From: Anaerolineales bacterium
Lineage (GTDB): Bacteria > Chloroflexota > Anaerolineae > Anaerolineales > RBG-16-64-43
DNA length: 33,115 bases
NCBI GenBank assembly: GCA_016928575.1
Contig: JAFGKK010000057.1
Coordinates: 157,386-190,500, forward strand
Reading direction: 5' to 3'
A model generated the notes under the pieces. It did not search any database. It was not told the DNA's origin and saw only the letters and a program-made list of their open reading frames with translations. The position numbers and the translations under genes are program-made. Numbering within the stretch: position 1 is the first letter of the stretch; each line of letters starts with the position of its first letter. This document shows, in pieces, positions 15,201-22,619 of the stretch.

Positions 15201-16259
15201 CTACCCTATCAACGGCGGGTTGATCAACGGGTCCAATCCGGAATGAATGACGACGAAAGTCGTTTGACCGGGGGCGATATCCACTTCGAAATAATAGTGC
15301 CTCCACCAAACCCAGGCGTCGATCACGTAGGTGCCCGCCGGCAAGTCGCCGACCACGAAATTCTCCTGATAGATGTCGTCCGGATGGGCCACGTTCCCCA
15401 CGTAGGTCAACAGCTTCCATTCCTTGTACGTGCCTTGCCGCCGCAGGATGAACGGATACTCGATCAGCGGCCAGGAGTCGGTGGTTTCGATCCGGCCGGC
15501 CAGAACCCCATACCCGATCGGCGGCACCAGCCATAGCTCTGGATTTCTCGAGCAATAGAAAGAATCTTCGCCGATGCGCACTTCGAAGTGCAGGTGCGGG
15601 CCGGTGGTATTGCCCGTGGCGCCGACCAGACCAAGTTGGTCGCCGGCTTTAACCCGCTGCCCGGGGGAAACGTCCACCTGCGAGAGGTGCGCATAGGCGG
15701 TGAAAACGTCCTGGCCGAGGTATCCGAAATCGTGCCGGATCGTGACCGCCATGCCGTACGGGTCGTTGATGTTCGGGAAATGGCCGAAGAGGCCGACCCC
15801 CACCCAATTTACAATTCCGTCTGCGGAGGCGATGACCGGAGTCTTGGCTTTGGCCGGAAAATCCACGCCGTTATGCGGCTCGAACAAGTCGTTCAGGTCG
15901 CTGGCGTAGCGGTAATCGGTGTCGATCCAATTCACGTACGTGGACGGGATTGGACGGTCGAACCAAAAATGATCCTCGGCGCGGAGCTGCAAAGGGGCTT
16001 TGTAGGGAGCCGGCCGTTCCGAAGTGGAGGGCGGATACTCAAGCACGGACGTGGGATCCAAGGCCGGGGGAGTGGATGCCACTCCGTAGAACATGTCGAC
16101 CGTGGAAGTGGCGAGTGAAACCCATCCGCCGCCGGCCAGCACCGGAAAAACCGGCCAGACCAGCACGGCCAGAATCAACGCCGTCGCGCCGGGAAGGAGG
16201 AGGCTTCGGATCCCTCCGGTCGGCGAGGTCATTTGCTTGTCCGAGTTAAAAGAATCCAT
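15201..16259 (-). CDS. M23-family metallopeptidase (LytM-like), membrane-anchored
   Basis: This 352-aa protein has an N-terminal hydrophobic segment at about 20-43, a linker rich in Pro and Ser, and a peptidase M23 (lysostaphin/LytM) domain at about 120-228. The zinc ligands are visible: His129 and Asp133 in EPHNGVDF, and His224 in GPHLHFEVR, with His222 and His191 (AYAHLSQ) as further active-site histidines. All catalytic residues are present, so it should be an active glycyl- or peptidoglycan-type endopeptidase outside the membrane. About 120 residues after the catalytic domain (PAGTYVIDAWVWWRHYYFEV) look like a beta-sandwich, an extra domain that I cannot name. The upstream same-strand gene is a TolB-like lipoprotein 144 nt away, so both may work at the cell surface. 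Confidence 0.9.
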   Translation of the reverse strand: MDSFNSDKQMTSPTGGIRSLLLPGATALILAVLVWPVFPVLAGGGWVSLATSTVDMFYGVASTPPALDPTSVLEYPPSTSERPAPYKAPLQLRAEDHFWFDRPIPSTYVNWIDTDYRYASDLNDLFEPHNGVDFPAKAKTPVIASADGIVNWVGVGLFGHFPNINDPYGMAVTIRHDFGYLGQDVFTAYAHLSQVDVSPGQRVKAGDQLGLVGATGNTTGPHLHFEVRIGEDSFYCSRNPELWLVPPIGYGVLAGRIETTDSWPLIEYPFILRRQGTYKEWKLLTYVGNVAHPDDIYQENFVVGDLPAGTYVIDAWVWWRHYYFEVDIAPGQTTFVVIHSGLDPLINPPLIG

Positions 16260-16403
16260 TGTCCAATCCGCCTGCGCGCGGTCCCCGGTCCGGTATCCGG
16301 TTTGCGGTTGTGGGTGATCCCTTCCCCAGGTTCATCATACAAGATTTTCCGTGGGAAACGCGGTTTCATTACTTGTGTAATGGGGTTGCAAAACTCATGC
16401 CAT

Positions 16404-18287
16404 TCAAGGGGTTCGGCTGGGGGTGGGAGTCCGGGTGCGGGTTTTGGTGGGGGCCGGTCCCCAATAATACGTGGGGGTATAGGTTGGCGTATCGATGGGG
16501 GTCGGGGTGAGAAAGGAATACGGCGAATACAATTCGCCCATAGCGGAAAACCAGTCCAGCCCGTCGTCGCAGACGAATTCCCAATACAATATGCCGAAGT
16601 AATACGTCCTCCACTCCGGATCGGAAGGGAGTCGGTGGAATCCAAACTCAGCGGCCAGCTGGGAGAAATCGACGAAATAGCCGACGGGAACCTCCGGATA
16701 GTACTGACCGCCGTTGTTAAACGCCGAGGGGGTTCCCGAAGTGCGGGCGTCGAAATCCCACGGCAGATCGCGCAACGGCTCGCCCAGGGTTCCGTTCTGC
16801 ACGGCGGCGCGGATGTACAGCCGCCAGTAATCGGAGGCGCCGATCGGATCGGGCAGCACCACCAGCCAGCCTTTGGAGACGGCGGCGCGCGATACGGCAA
16901 AAGCCCGGCCCGTCCGCAGCCAGGAAAGGGATTGCTTGGGCGGCATGGGGGTATTGATGTCGATCACCGCGTTGTCCAGCGTGCCGAGAAAGTCCCATCC
17001 GGACTGTTCCTTGACGGCTGCGCGCAGGGCTTGAAAACGCTGGACGACGGCTGAGCTTAGTCGGGGATCCGGAGCGTTGACATCCAAATCCACAAGCTGG
17101 GCCGAGAGCGGGGTGCCGGCGGGCGGTTTTGTTGCGGCGGGCTCGGGGACATTCCCGGAAAGGGCGGATAGCCAAGCCGGGAGCGGGTTCGACAACGCGG
17201 CCGCGGACCAGGCCACCTTTCCGATCCTCCCTGCAAGCCGCAAGGCGGAAGGGGAGAGCACCTGCTGATTGGAGGGGGAAAACAGCAGATACGATTCCTC
17301 CAGCACCGGATGGAAAACCCCCGCCAGCCATTTACCGTCCGGACTCCATTCGGGACGCTCGCCTTGGCCGACCAGGAGCGGAGTGCTGACCGCCGCCGCC
17401 GTGGAGATCCGGTAGATCCATGAATAGCCGTTTTCCACCGCCGAATAGGCGAGGTCGATTCCGTCCGGAGAGAACGCCGGATGCCGTTCGTCAAGGTCCG
17501 GCGTGTTGGTCAGATTGAGGATCTGCTGGGTGTCCAGATTCAGCAGGTAGATGTCGGTGAAGCCCTCGGTGCGTCCGGTGAAGGCGATGGTCCGCGCCTG
17601 GGCGGACCACGTCGGTTCGAAAGACTCCATACCGTCCGGACCGGGCCACATCAGCGCCCGATCCTCGACGCGGAGGATGCTGATGCGCAGACGGCCGTTG
17701 ATGCAGCGTTCAAAGGCCACTTGGCGGGAATCCGGAGACCATGCCGGATGGGCTTCGTATTCCGGGGAATTCGTCAGGCGCTGAATCGTCCCGGATTCCA
17801 TATCCAGAACGTACAGGTCCCAGAACCCGTCCTTTTGCGAAGCGAAGGCCAGCGCTCGGCCGTCGGGCCGGAAGGCCGGATCACGGTCGTTGGCGTCGCT
17901 GGCGGTAATGCGGATCGGATTGGGCAAGCCCATCGGCCACAGCCAAAGATGGGAATATTCCTTTGTCCGAAGCGAAAAAGCCAGCATTCCTTGCTCCGAA
18001 AGCAGGGACGGCGGGGTGAATTCCATCCCGGCGAATTCGGTCGGGGTCGGCGAGCGGCCGCTTCCGGCGGGGGGGAGGGTGCCGGATCCTCCGCACGGAT
18101 CGCAGGTGGGCGTCTCGCCGCTTTCCGGGGTGCAGAGGATTTTTTTGCAGGTCGACGTGGCCCATGGGGTCCCGGAAGCGTAGGGCACGGTGCGGGTCAC
18201 GACGATCGGGGCGGCGCAGCCGGCGGCAAGCAATGCCACGATCGCGAATCCCGCCGCGCGCGGAGAAAGCCGGGAATGGCAATCCAT
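16404..18287 (-). CDS. TolB-like beta-propeller lipoprotein with Thr/Pro-rich C-terminus
   Basis: This 627-aa protein has a lipoprotein signal peptide ending in LLAAGC (Cys24). A Cys-bearing linker follows (CKKILCTPESGETPTC, then DPCGG). Next come repeated WD40-like/PD40 blades: DPAFRPDGRALAFAS, HPAWSPDSRQVAFE, EPTWSAQARTIAFT, HPAFSPDGIDLAYS and RPEWSPDGKWLAG. Residues about 390-590 form a second domain of unknown type (QRFQALRAAVKEQSGWDFLG, YWRLYIRAAVQNGTLG). The chain ends in a low-complexity tail (TPTPIDTPTYTPTYYWGPAP, TRTPTPSRTP). TolB-type propellers bind proteins or peptides; no Tol/Pal system is present, so the role here is unknown beyond surface binding. TATAAT lies so close to the ATG that the mRNA may be leaderless. 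Confidence 0.87.
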   Translation of the reverse strand: MDCHSRLSPRAAGFAIVALLAAGCAAPIVVTRTVPYASGTPWATSTCKKILCTPESGETPTCDPCGGSGTLPPAGSGRSPTPTEFAGMEFTPPSLLSEQGMLAFSLRTKEYSHLWLWPMGLPNPIRITASDANDRDPAFRPDGRALAFASQKDGFWDLYVLDMESGTIQRLTNSPEYEAHPAWSPDSRQVAFERCINGRLRISILRVEDRALMWPGPDGMESFEPTWSAQARTIAFTGRTEGFTDIYLLNLDTQQILNLTNTPDLDERHPAFSPDGIDLAYSAVENGYSWIYRISTAAAVSTPLLVGQGERPEWSPDGKWLAGVFHPVLEESYLLFSPSNQQVLSPSALRLAGRIGKVAWSAAALSNPLPAWLSALSGNVPEPAATKPPAGTPLSAQLVDLDVNAPDPRLSSAVVQRFQALRAAVKEQSGWDFLGTLDNAVIDINTPMPPKQSLSWLRTGRAFAVSRAAVSKGWLVVLPDPIGASDYWRLYIRAAVQNGTLGEPLRDLPWDFDARTSGTPSAFNNGGQYYPEVPVGYFVDFSQLAAEFGFHRLPSDPEWRTYYFGILYWEFVCDDGLDWFSAMGELYSPYSFLTPTPIDTPTYTPTYYWGPAPTKTRTRTPTPSRTP

Positions 18288-18293
18288 GTTCGC

Positions 18294-18299
18294 ATTATA
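18294..18299 (-). promoter_or_regulatory. -10 element TATAAT 6 nt upstream of the lipoprotein ATG
   Basis: Minus-strand TATAAT (plus ATTATA, 18294-18299) is separated by 6 nt from the ATG at 18287. Usual initiation about 7 nt downstream would fall on the A of ATG, predicting a leaderless transcript. No good -35 is seen. Confidence 0.5.
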
Positions 18300-18365
18300 A
18301 CCCCGGACACTGTGTTAAAATACAAATCCCAGCGAGCGAGACGTCCGCCCGGCTCCGGAGGGTTG

Positions 18366-18899
18366 ATGATCGAAGTGACCGTGGACAGGATTCAAGTGAA
18401 CCTGGTGAACCAAACCCGGGTGGTGATCCTGCGCGAGGCGGAGGGTGAACGGTTTCTTCCGATCTGGATCGGACAGTTTGAAGCTGAAGCGATCGCGATG
18501 TTCCTCCAAGAGGTGGAGCCGGCCAGACCGATGACACACGATCTGCTAAAGAGCGTCCTCGGAGGGCTGGGCGCCCGCCTGGAACGGCTGGAGATCCACG
18601 ACCTGCAGGACGACGTCTTCTACGCCCGCCTGATCGTCCGCATCGGCGAGAAACAGATCGAGATCGATTCGCGGCCGTCGGACGGGATCGCCGTGGCCAT
18701 CCGCGCCCACGCGCCGATTTTCGTCGCCGAGGAAGTAATGGAGCGCGCCGCCGCGAAGCCGGAAGCCGACATCCGCGAACAGGGCCGCGGGGCGGCGCCG
18801 GAAGAGGGATCCTCAGACAAGCGGTTGGACGTGTTTAAGGATTTCATCCAGCGGCTGGACCGGAACGACAAACCACCGGAGGAAAAACCGGCCGGCTGA
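18366..18899 (+). CDS. Bifunctional nuclease family (DUF151) protein
   Basis: This 177-aa soluble protein belongs to the DUF151 / DNase-RNase family: MIEVTVDRIQVNLVNQTRVV at the N-terminus, then REAEGERFLPIWIGQFEAEA, MTHDLLKSVLGGLGA and the conserved IEIDSRPSDGIAVAIR. Homologues have been reported with both RNase and DNase activity in plants and bacteria, and the fold is often found in thermophiles and Chloroflexota. The last ~50 residues are charged and probably disordered. GGAGGG lies 3 nt before ATG 18366. It lies 105 nt upstream of dnaB on the same strand, so it may share the replication transcription unit. It is divergent to the TolB-like lipoprotein gene. Confidence 0.9.
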   Translation: MIEVTVDRIQVNLVNQTRVVILREAEGERFLPIWIGQFEAEAIAMFLQEVEPARPMTHDLLKSVLGGLGARLERLEIHDLQDDVFYARLIVRIGEKQIEIDSRPSDGIAVAIRAHAPIFVAEEVMERAAAKPEADIREQGRGAAPEEGSSDKRLDVFKDFIQRLDRNDKPPEEKPAG

Positions 18900-18971
18900 G
18901 CCCGGCGGCGTTCCGGATCCCGCGGCCGCATAGTTCGGATGCCCGGGCGAATCCGCCGACCGACCGGGTGC

Positions 18972-18985
18972 GGATCGTACGATCC
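18972..18985. promoter_or_regulatory. 14-bp perfect palindrome upstream of dnaB
   Basis: GGATCGTACGATCC lies 19 nt before the dnaB ATG and is followed by a T-rich stretch (TGATTTTCCTTTTC). It could be an operator or a short hairpin; no ribosome-binding site is seen next to it. Confidence 0.35.
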
Positions 18986-19004
18986 TGATTTTCCTTTTCA
19001 TCCC

Positions 19005-20462
19005 ATGAGCGATTATTCTCCTTCCAACGCGGATCTTCCCGCAACCTCCAGCCCTTCCGGTATCCCGGCCGAACCGCACAACCGGGAGGCGGAAGAAGCC
19101 CTGCTGGGCGCGGTGATGATCAATCCGGAAGCCTTCTATGAAGTCGCCGCGTTTCTCTCCCCCGGCGATTTTTACATCCACCGCAACGGATGGGTTTGGG
19201 AAGCCTTTCAGAAACTGGTCGACCGCCAGCTGCCGATCGACGCGCTGACAGTGTCCGAGGAATTGGAACGCCAAGGGCGGCTGGCGGAAGCGGGCGGGGC
19301 GGCCTACCTGGCTGCGCTGATGAACAACGTTCCCACCTCGCTGCATGCCGAGGCCTACGGCCGGATGGTGGAGGAGCAGTCCGTGCGGCGCCGGCTGCTG
19401 TCCGCCGCCAGTCAGATCGCCGCCCATGCCCACGACGCCCGCGCGGCCGTCGCCGAGGTGATGGGCGAGGCGGAAAAAGCCGTCTTCGAGGTGAGCCAGC
19501 GCCGGTTGATGCGGGATGTCCAACCGATCGACCGGGTGATCAGCGATTATTTCGACCGTTTGGAATACCTGACTCGACACCCCGAGGAATCCCTCGGCAT
19601 TCCGACCGGTTTTCATCAATTGGACCAATTGCTCGGGGGGATGCAGCGGTCCGACCTGTTGATCGTCGCCGGCCGGCCGGGCTTGGGGAAGAGTGCGATG
19701 CTGCTGTCCATCGCCAAGAACGTGGCCCAATCCCATAAGAAGCATGTGGCCATCTTCTCGATGGAAATGTCGAACGAGCAGCTCATCCAGCGCCTGTTGT
19801 CCCAGGAAACCAAGATCGACTCGCACAAATTCCGCCAGGGCACGGTCAGCGAAGACGAATGGGCGCAATTCACGCACGCCGCTTCCACCCTGAGCGAGGT
19901 TAAGATTTTCCTCGACGACACGCCGGCGCTCACCCCCTTGCAGCTGCGCAGCAAGTGCCGCCGGCTGCATCTGGAATACAACCTCGACCTGGTTTTGGTC
20001 GACTACCTGCAATTGATGGGGAGCGATTTCCGGACCGAGAACCGGGTTCAGGAAGTCTCCTACATTTCGCGCTACGTCAAAGCGCTGGCCCGCGAATTGA
20101 ACGTGCCGGTGGTCGCCGCCGCCCAGCTTTCGCGGGCGGTGGAACAGCGCACCAACAAACGCCCCCAACTCTCCGACTTACGGGAATCCGGATCGCTAGA
20201 GCAAGATGCCGACATTGTGATGTTCATCCACCGGCCGGACGAGCCCGGGGGCGCCGAGATGGATTCACCCACCTCTCCCTCCTGGCGCCGGAACGCGAAT
20301 CCGCGGACCGAGGCAGTGATCACCGAGATCGTTGTCGCCAAACACCGCCATGGGCCGACCGGAAGCGTGGACTTGATTTTCTTCCCTTCGCGGACCCGCT
20401 TTGAGAATCCCGCCCTCCCGAAACAGATTCAGGACGCCCCGCCGCCGGAGCGTTCGGGATGA
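19005..20462 (+). CDS. dnaB: Replicative DNA helicase DnaB
   Basis: This 485-aa hexameric replicative helicase unwinds DNA ahead of the replisome. The N-terminal DnaB domain (about 23-125) begins with PHNREAEEALLGAVMINPEA. The C-terminal RecA-like ATPase carries Walker A GRPGLGKS at 223-230, VAIFSMEMSNEQLIQRLLSQ, Walker B LDLVLVDYLQLM, and AQLSRAVEQRTNKRPQLSDL followed by RESGSLEQDADIVMFIHR. No intein or insertion is present. ATG 19005 is taken because the conserved N-terminus follows it directly; no Shine-Dalgarno is evident, and an in-frame ATG at 18939 would add 22 unrelated residues. It shares ATGA with the next gene (20459-20462), so it heads a tight replication operon with a DnaD-like protein and a loader-like ATPase. 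Confidence 0.95.
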   Translation: MSDYSPSNADLPATSSPSGIPAEPHNREAEEALLGAVMINPEAFYEVAAFLSPGDFYIHRNGWVWEAFQKLVDRQLPIDALTVSEELERQGRLAEAGGAAYLAALMNNVPTSLHAEAYGRMVEEQSVRRRLLSAASQIAAHAHDARAAVAEVMGEAEKAVFEVSQRRLMRDVQPIDRVISDYFDRLEYLTRHPEESLGIPTGFHQLDQLLGGMQRSDLLIVAGRPGLGKSAMLLSIAKNVAQSHKKHVAIFSMEMSNEQLIQRLLSQETKIDSHKFRQGTVSEDEWAQFTHAASTLSEVKIFLDDTPALTPLQLRSKCRRLHLEYNLDLVLVDYLQLMGSDFRTENRVQEVSYISRYVKALARELNVPVVAAAQLSRAVEQRTNKRPQLSDLRESGSLEQDADIVMFIHRPDEPGGAEMDSPTSPSWRRNANPRTEAVITEIVVAKHRHGPTGSVDLIFFPSRTRFENPALPKQIQDAPPPERSG

Positions 20463-21148
20463 AGGGGTTTGCGGGATTTCCCGAAGGTCCGGTGCGGATG
20501 ACGCCGATCCCCGCTCCGTTCTTCACCGACCTGCTAGCGATGATCGATCACCTGGGGGAATTAAAAATCACCTTGTTGGCCATGTGGATGCTGTCCCGGC
20601 AGGACGGGCCGCACCGGTTTTTATTCCTGCCCGATCTGCGGGGCGACGCCGATCTGCTCGCGGCGCTGGAATCGCCCGGCCTCCCCGGGCCGCAGGCGCT
20701 GGAAGACGCACTGGAGCGCGCCGTCATCCGCGGTACGCTGATCGCCGTCAGAACCGCCGACCCCGGGGAGGTATATTATTTTCTCAACAGCCCGCGGGGA
20801 AAGGCGGCGGCCGATGGACTGGCGGGCGGGAAGTGGACACCGGACCGCGCCCATTCCGACGCCCCCTGGGTCGAGCGTCCCAACGTATTCACCCTGTACG
20901 AACAGAACATCGGGATGCTCACGCCGATGGCGGCGGAAATCCTGCGCGACGCGGAAAAGGAATACCCCGCGGCTTGGATCGAAGAAGCGATGCGGATCGC
21001 TGTGGAGCGCAACGCCCGGTCCTGGAAATACATCGCCGCGGTCCTCGAGCGGTGGAAAACCGAAGGCCGAGGGCGAGGGAAACCGTACGCTGAAGGAAAA
21101 CGGAAGAGGGATTCTGAGGGAGAGTATGCGGATTTTATCGAACACTGA
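20459..21148 (+). CDS. DnaD-like primosomal protein
   Basis: This 229-aa protein overlaps dnaB by 4 nt. The N-terminal ~110 residues look like a winged-helix domain (LAMIDHLGELKITLLAMWML). Residues about 140-205 match the DnaB/DnaD C-terminal (DDBH2) domain: NVFTLYEQNIGMLTPMAAEI, LRDAEKEYPAAWIEEAMRIA and the terminal YIAAVLERW, equivalent to the YxxxIxxxW signature. In Bacillus, DnaD works with DnaB and DnaI to load the replicative helicase at oriC and restart sites. Position between dnaB and a DnaI/DnaC-type ATPase fits that role closely. The tail (EGRGRGKPYAEGKRKRDSEG) is basic and may contact DNA. Start ATG 20459 is fixed by the ATGA overlap. Confidence 0.87.
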   Translation: MKGFAGFPEGPVRMTPIPAPFFTDLLAMIDHLGELKITLLAMWMLSRQDGPHRFLFLPDLRGDADLLAALESPGLPGPQALEDALERAVIRGTLIAVRTADPGEVYYFLNSPRGKAAADGLAGGKWTPDRAHSDAPWVERPNVFTLYEQNIGMLTPMAAEILRDAEKEYPAAWIEEAMRIAVERNARSWKYIAAVLERWKTEGRGRGKPYAEGKRKRDSEGEYADFIEH

Positions 21149-22493
21149 TCTGCCCGGAGAGTCCCCGCTCGGGGCCGGCAGGCCGAATTGCCCGATTTGC
21201 GGAGGAGTCGGGTACCTGCGGAAGAACGTTCCGGTCGGCGACCCGGAGTTTGGACGGGTGTCGCCGTGCGTCTGCATGCAGGGGATCCTTCAGTCGCAGG
21301 CCAGCGAGCGGCTGTATCGCTTCAGCAACCTGGACCGGCTGAAGCATATGACGTTCGAATCCTTCTCGCCGCGCGGGCGGGTGGCGCTCAGCCCGATCGC
21401 GCAAAAATCCTTGGAACAAGCCTATAACCTCGCCTATACCTTCGCCCAGACCCGCAACGGCTGGCTTCTTTTGGAAGGCCGATTCGGCTGCGGAAAAACT
21501 CATCTCGCCGCGGCCATCGCCAACTTCAGTGCGGACCACGGCATCCCCACCATGTTCCTCACAGCCCCGGATCTGCTCGACTGGCTGCGGGCCTCCTTTG
21601 AAGGCAGCGACGAGCGCTTCTCGCGTCGCTTCGAGGAAATCCGCCAGGTGCCGCTGCTCATCCTCGACGATTTCGGAACGCAAAACGCGACCCCGTGGGC
21701 CCAGGAGAAGCTTTTCCAACTCTTGGATTATCGCTATGTAAACCAAAATCCGACGGTCATCACGACCAACCTGCGGCTTGAGGAAATCGAAGGGAGAATC
21801 CGGTCGCGGTTGGCGGACAGCGAACGCGTCAACCGGGTGCGGATCCTGGCGCCGGATTACCGGCAACCCGTGGAGGAAATGGGTTCCTCCGAATTGTCCA
21901 CCCTTTCCCTGCATGCCAAGCAAACCTTCGCCGCGTTTTCCCTGCGCGAATCCGAACGCCTCAACCCGGAGGATCTGAAGAACTTAAAAAAATCCGTCGA
22001 ATATGCGAAACAGATGGCGAAGAATCCGAGGGGATGGCTGGTGCTCATGGGCGAACACGGCTGCGGCAAAACGCATTTGGCGGCCGCCATCGCAAACGAA
22101 CGTGAGCAGAACGGATTTCCGGCGCTGTTTGTCGTGGTTCCGGATTTGTTGGATCACCTTCGTTCGACCTTCAACCCAACGAGTTTGGTTTCCTACGACC
22201 GGGCCTTCGAAGACATCCGCACGGCCCATTTGCTGGTGCTGGACGATCTGGGATCGCAGAATACGACGCCGTGGGCGCGCGAGAAATTATTCCAGCTGCT
22301 GAACCATCGCTATGTCGCAGAACTGGCGACGGTCATCACCACCACGTCCAACCTCCACGAGATCGATGCCAGCATCCGGATGCGCCTTCTGGATAACCGC
22401 GTGTGCACAATTCTTGAGATGTATGCGCCATCCTTTCATGGCGGGCGGCTGGAGGGCGGCGCGGCGCGCAAGCCGCGCAAGGCCAGGAGGTAG
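21126..22493 (+). CDS. Helicase loader-like ATPase with zinc site and two tandem AAA+ (DnaC/DnaI-type) domains
   Basis: This 455-aa protein starts with a probable zinc site (CPIC at 22-25, CVC at 48-50), as in DnaI-type loaders. Two complete AAA+ modules follow. Module 1 has Walker A GRFGCGKT (118-125), Walker B LLILDD (177-182) and sensor-like TVITTNLRLEEI. Module 2 has GEHGCGKT (309-316), LLVLDD (369-374) and TVITTTSNLHEI. The modules share near-identical stretches such as GCGKTHLAAAIAN and TPWA.EKLFQLL, so they arose by internal duplication. Normal DnaC/DnaI loaders are about 245-310 aa with one AAA+ domain. ATG 21126 overlaps the DnaD-like gene by 23 nt, with GAGGG 5 nt upstream. It ends in a basic tail (RKPRKARR). 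Its likely job is loading DnaB onto DNA; use of two ATPase modules per chain is unusual. Confidence 0.88.
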   Translation: MRILSNTDLPGESPLGAGRPNCPICGGVGYLRKNVPVGDPEFGRVSPCVCMQGILQSQASERLYRFSNLDRLKHMTFESFSPRGRVALSPIAQKSLEQAYNLAYTFAQTRNGWLLLEGRFGCGKTHLAAAIANFSADHGIPTMFLTAPDLLDWLRASFEGSDERFSRRFEEIRQVPLLILDDFGTQNATPWAQEKLFQLLDYRYVNQNPTVITTNLRLEEIEGRIRSRLADSERVNRVRILAPDYRQPVEEMGSSELSTLSLHAKQTFAAFSLRESERLNPEDLKNLKKSVEYAKQMAKNPRGWLVLMGEHGCGKTHLAAAIANEREQNGFPALFVVVPDLLDHLRSTFNPTSLVSYDRAFEDIRTAHLLVLDDLGSQNTTPWAREKLFQLLNHRYVAELATVITTTSNLHEIDASIRMRLLDNRVCTILEMYAPSFHGGRLEGGAARKPRKARR

Positions 22494-22524
22494 GGCGCGG
22501 CCGGCGGCCGACGAAAAGACACAA

Positions 22525-22587
22525 CCGCAGAGGCGCAGAAAGCGCGGAGAAACCCCGGGTTTCTCCGCGCTTTCTGCGCCTCTGCGG
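22525..22587. terminator. 31-bp perfect inverted repeat between convergent loader gene and apgM
   Basis: Arms 22525-22555 and 22557-22587 are perfectly complementary around a single base (C22556), beginning CCGCAGAGGCGCAG. It lies 31 nt after one stop codon and 32 nt before the stop codon of the opposite gene, so it can serve both as terminator-like structure. The CGCAGAGGCGCAGA wording resembles a widespread intergenic repeat. Confidence 0.75.
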
Positions 22588-22619
22588 CGTATTCCCGGAC
22601 GTGGAACGAAGGCGGGGAA

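Noticed and set aside
18813-20168. 451-aa open frame on the minus strand opposite dnaB
   Set aside because: It is the antisense shadow of dnaB, whose motifs are unambiguous; the shadow has His/Gln/Arg-rich, non-family text and no ribosome-binding site.
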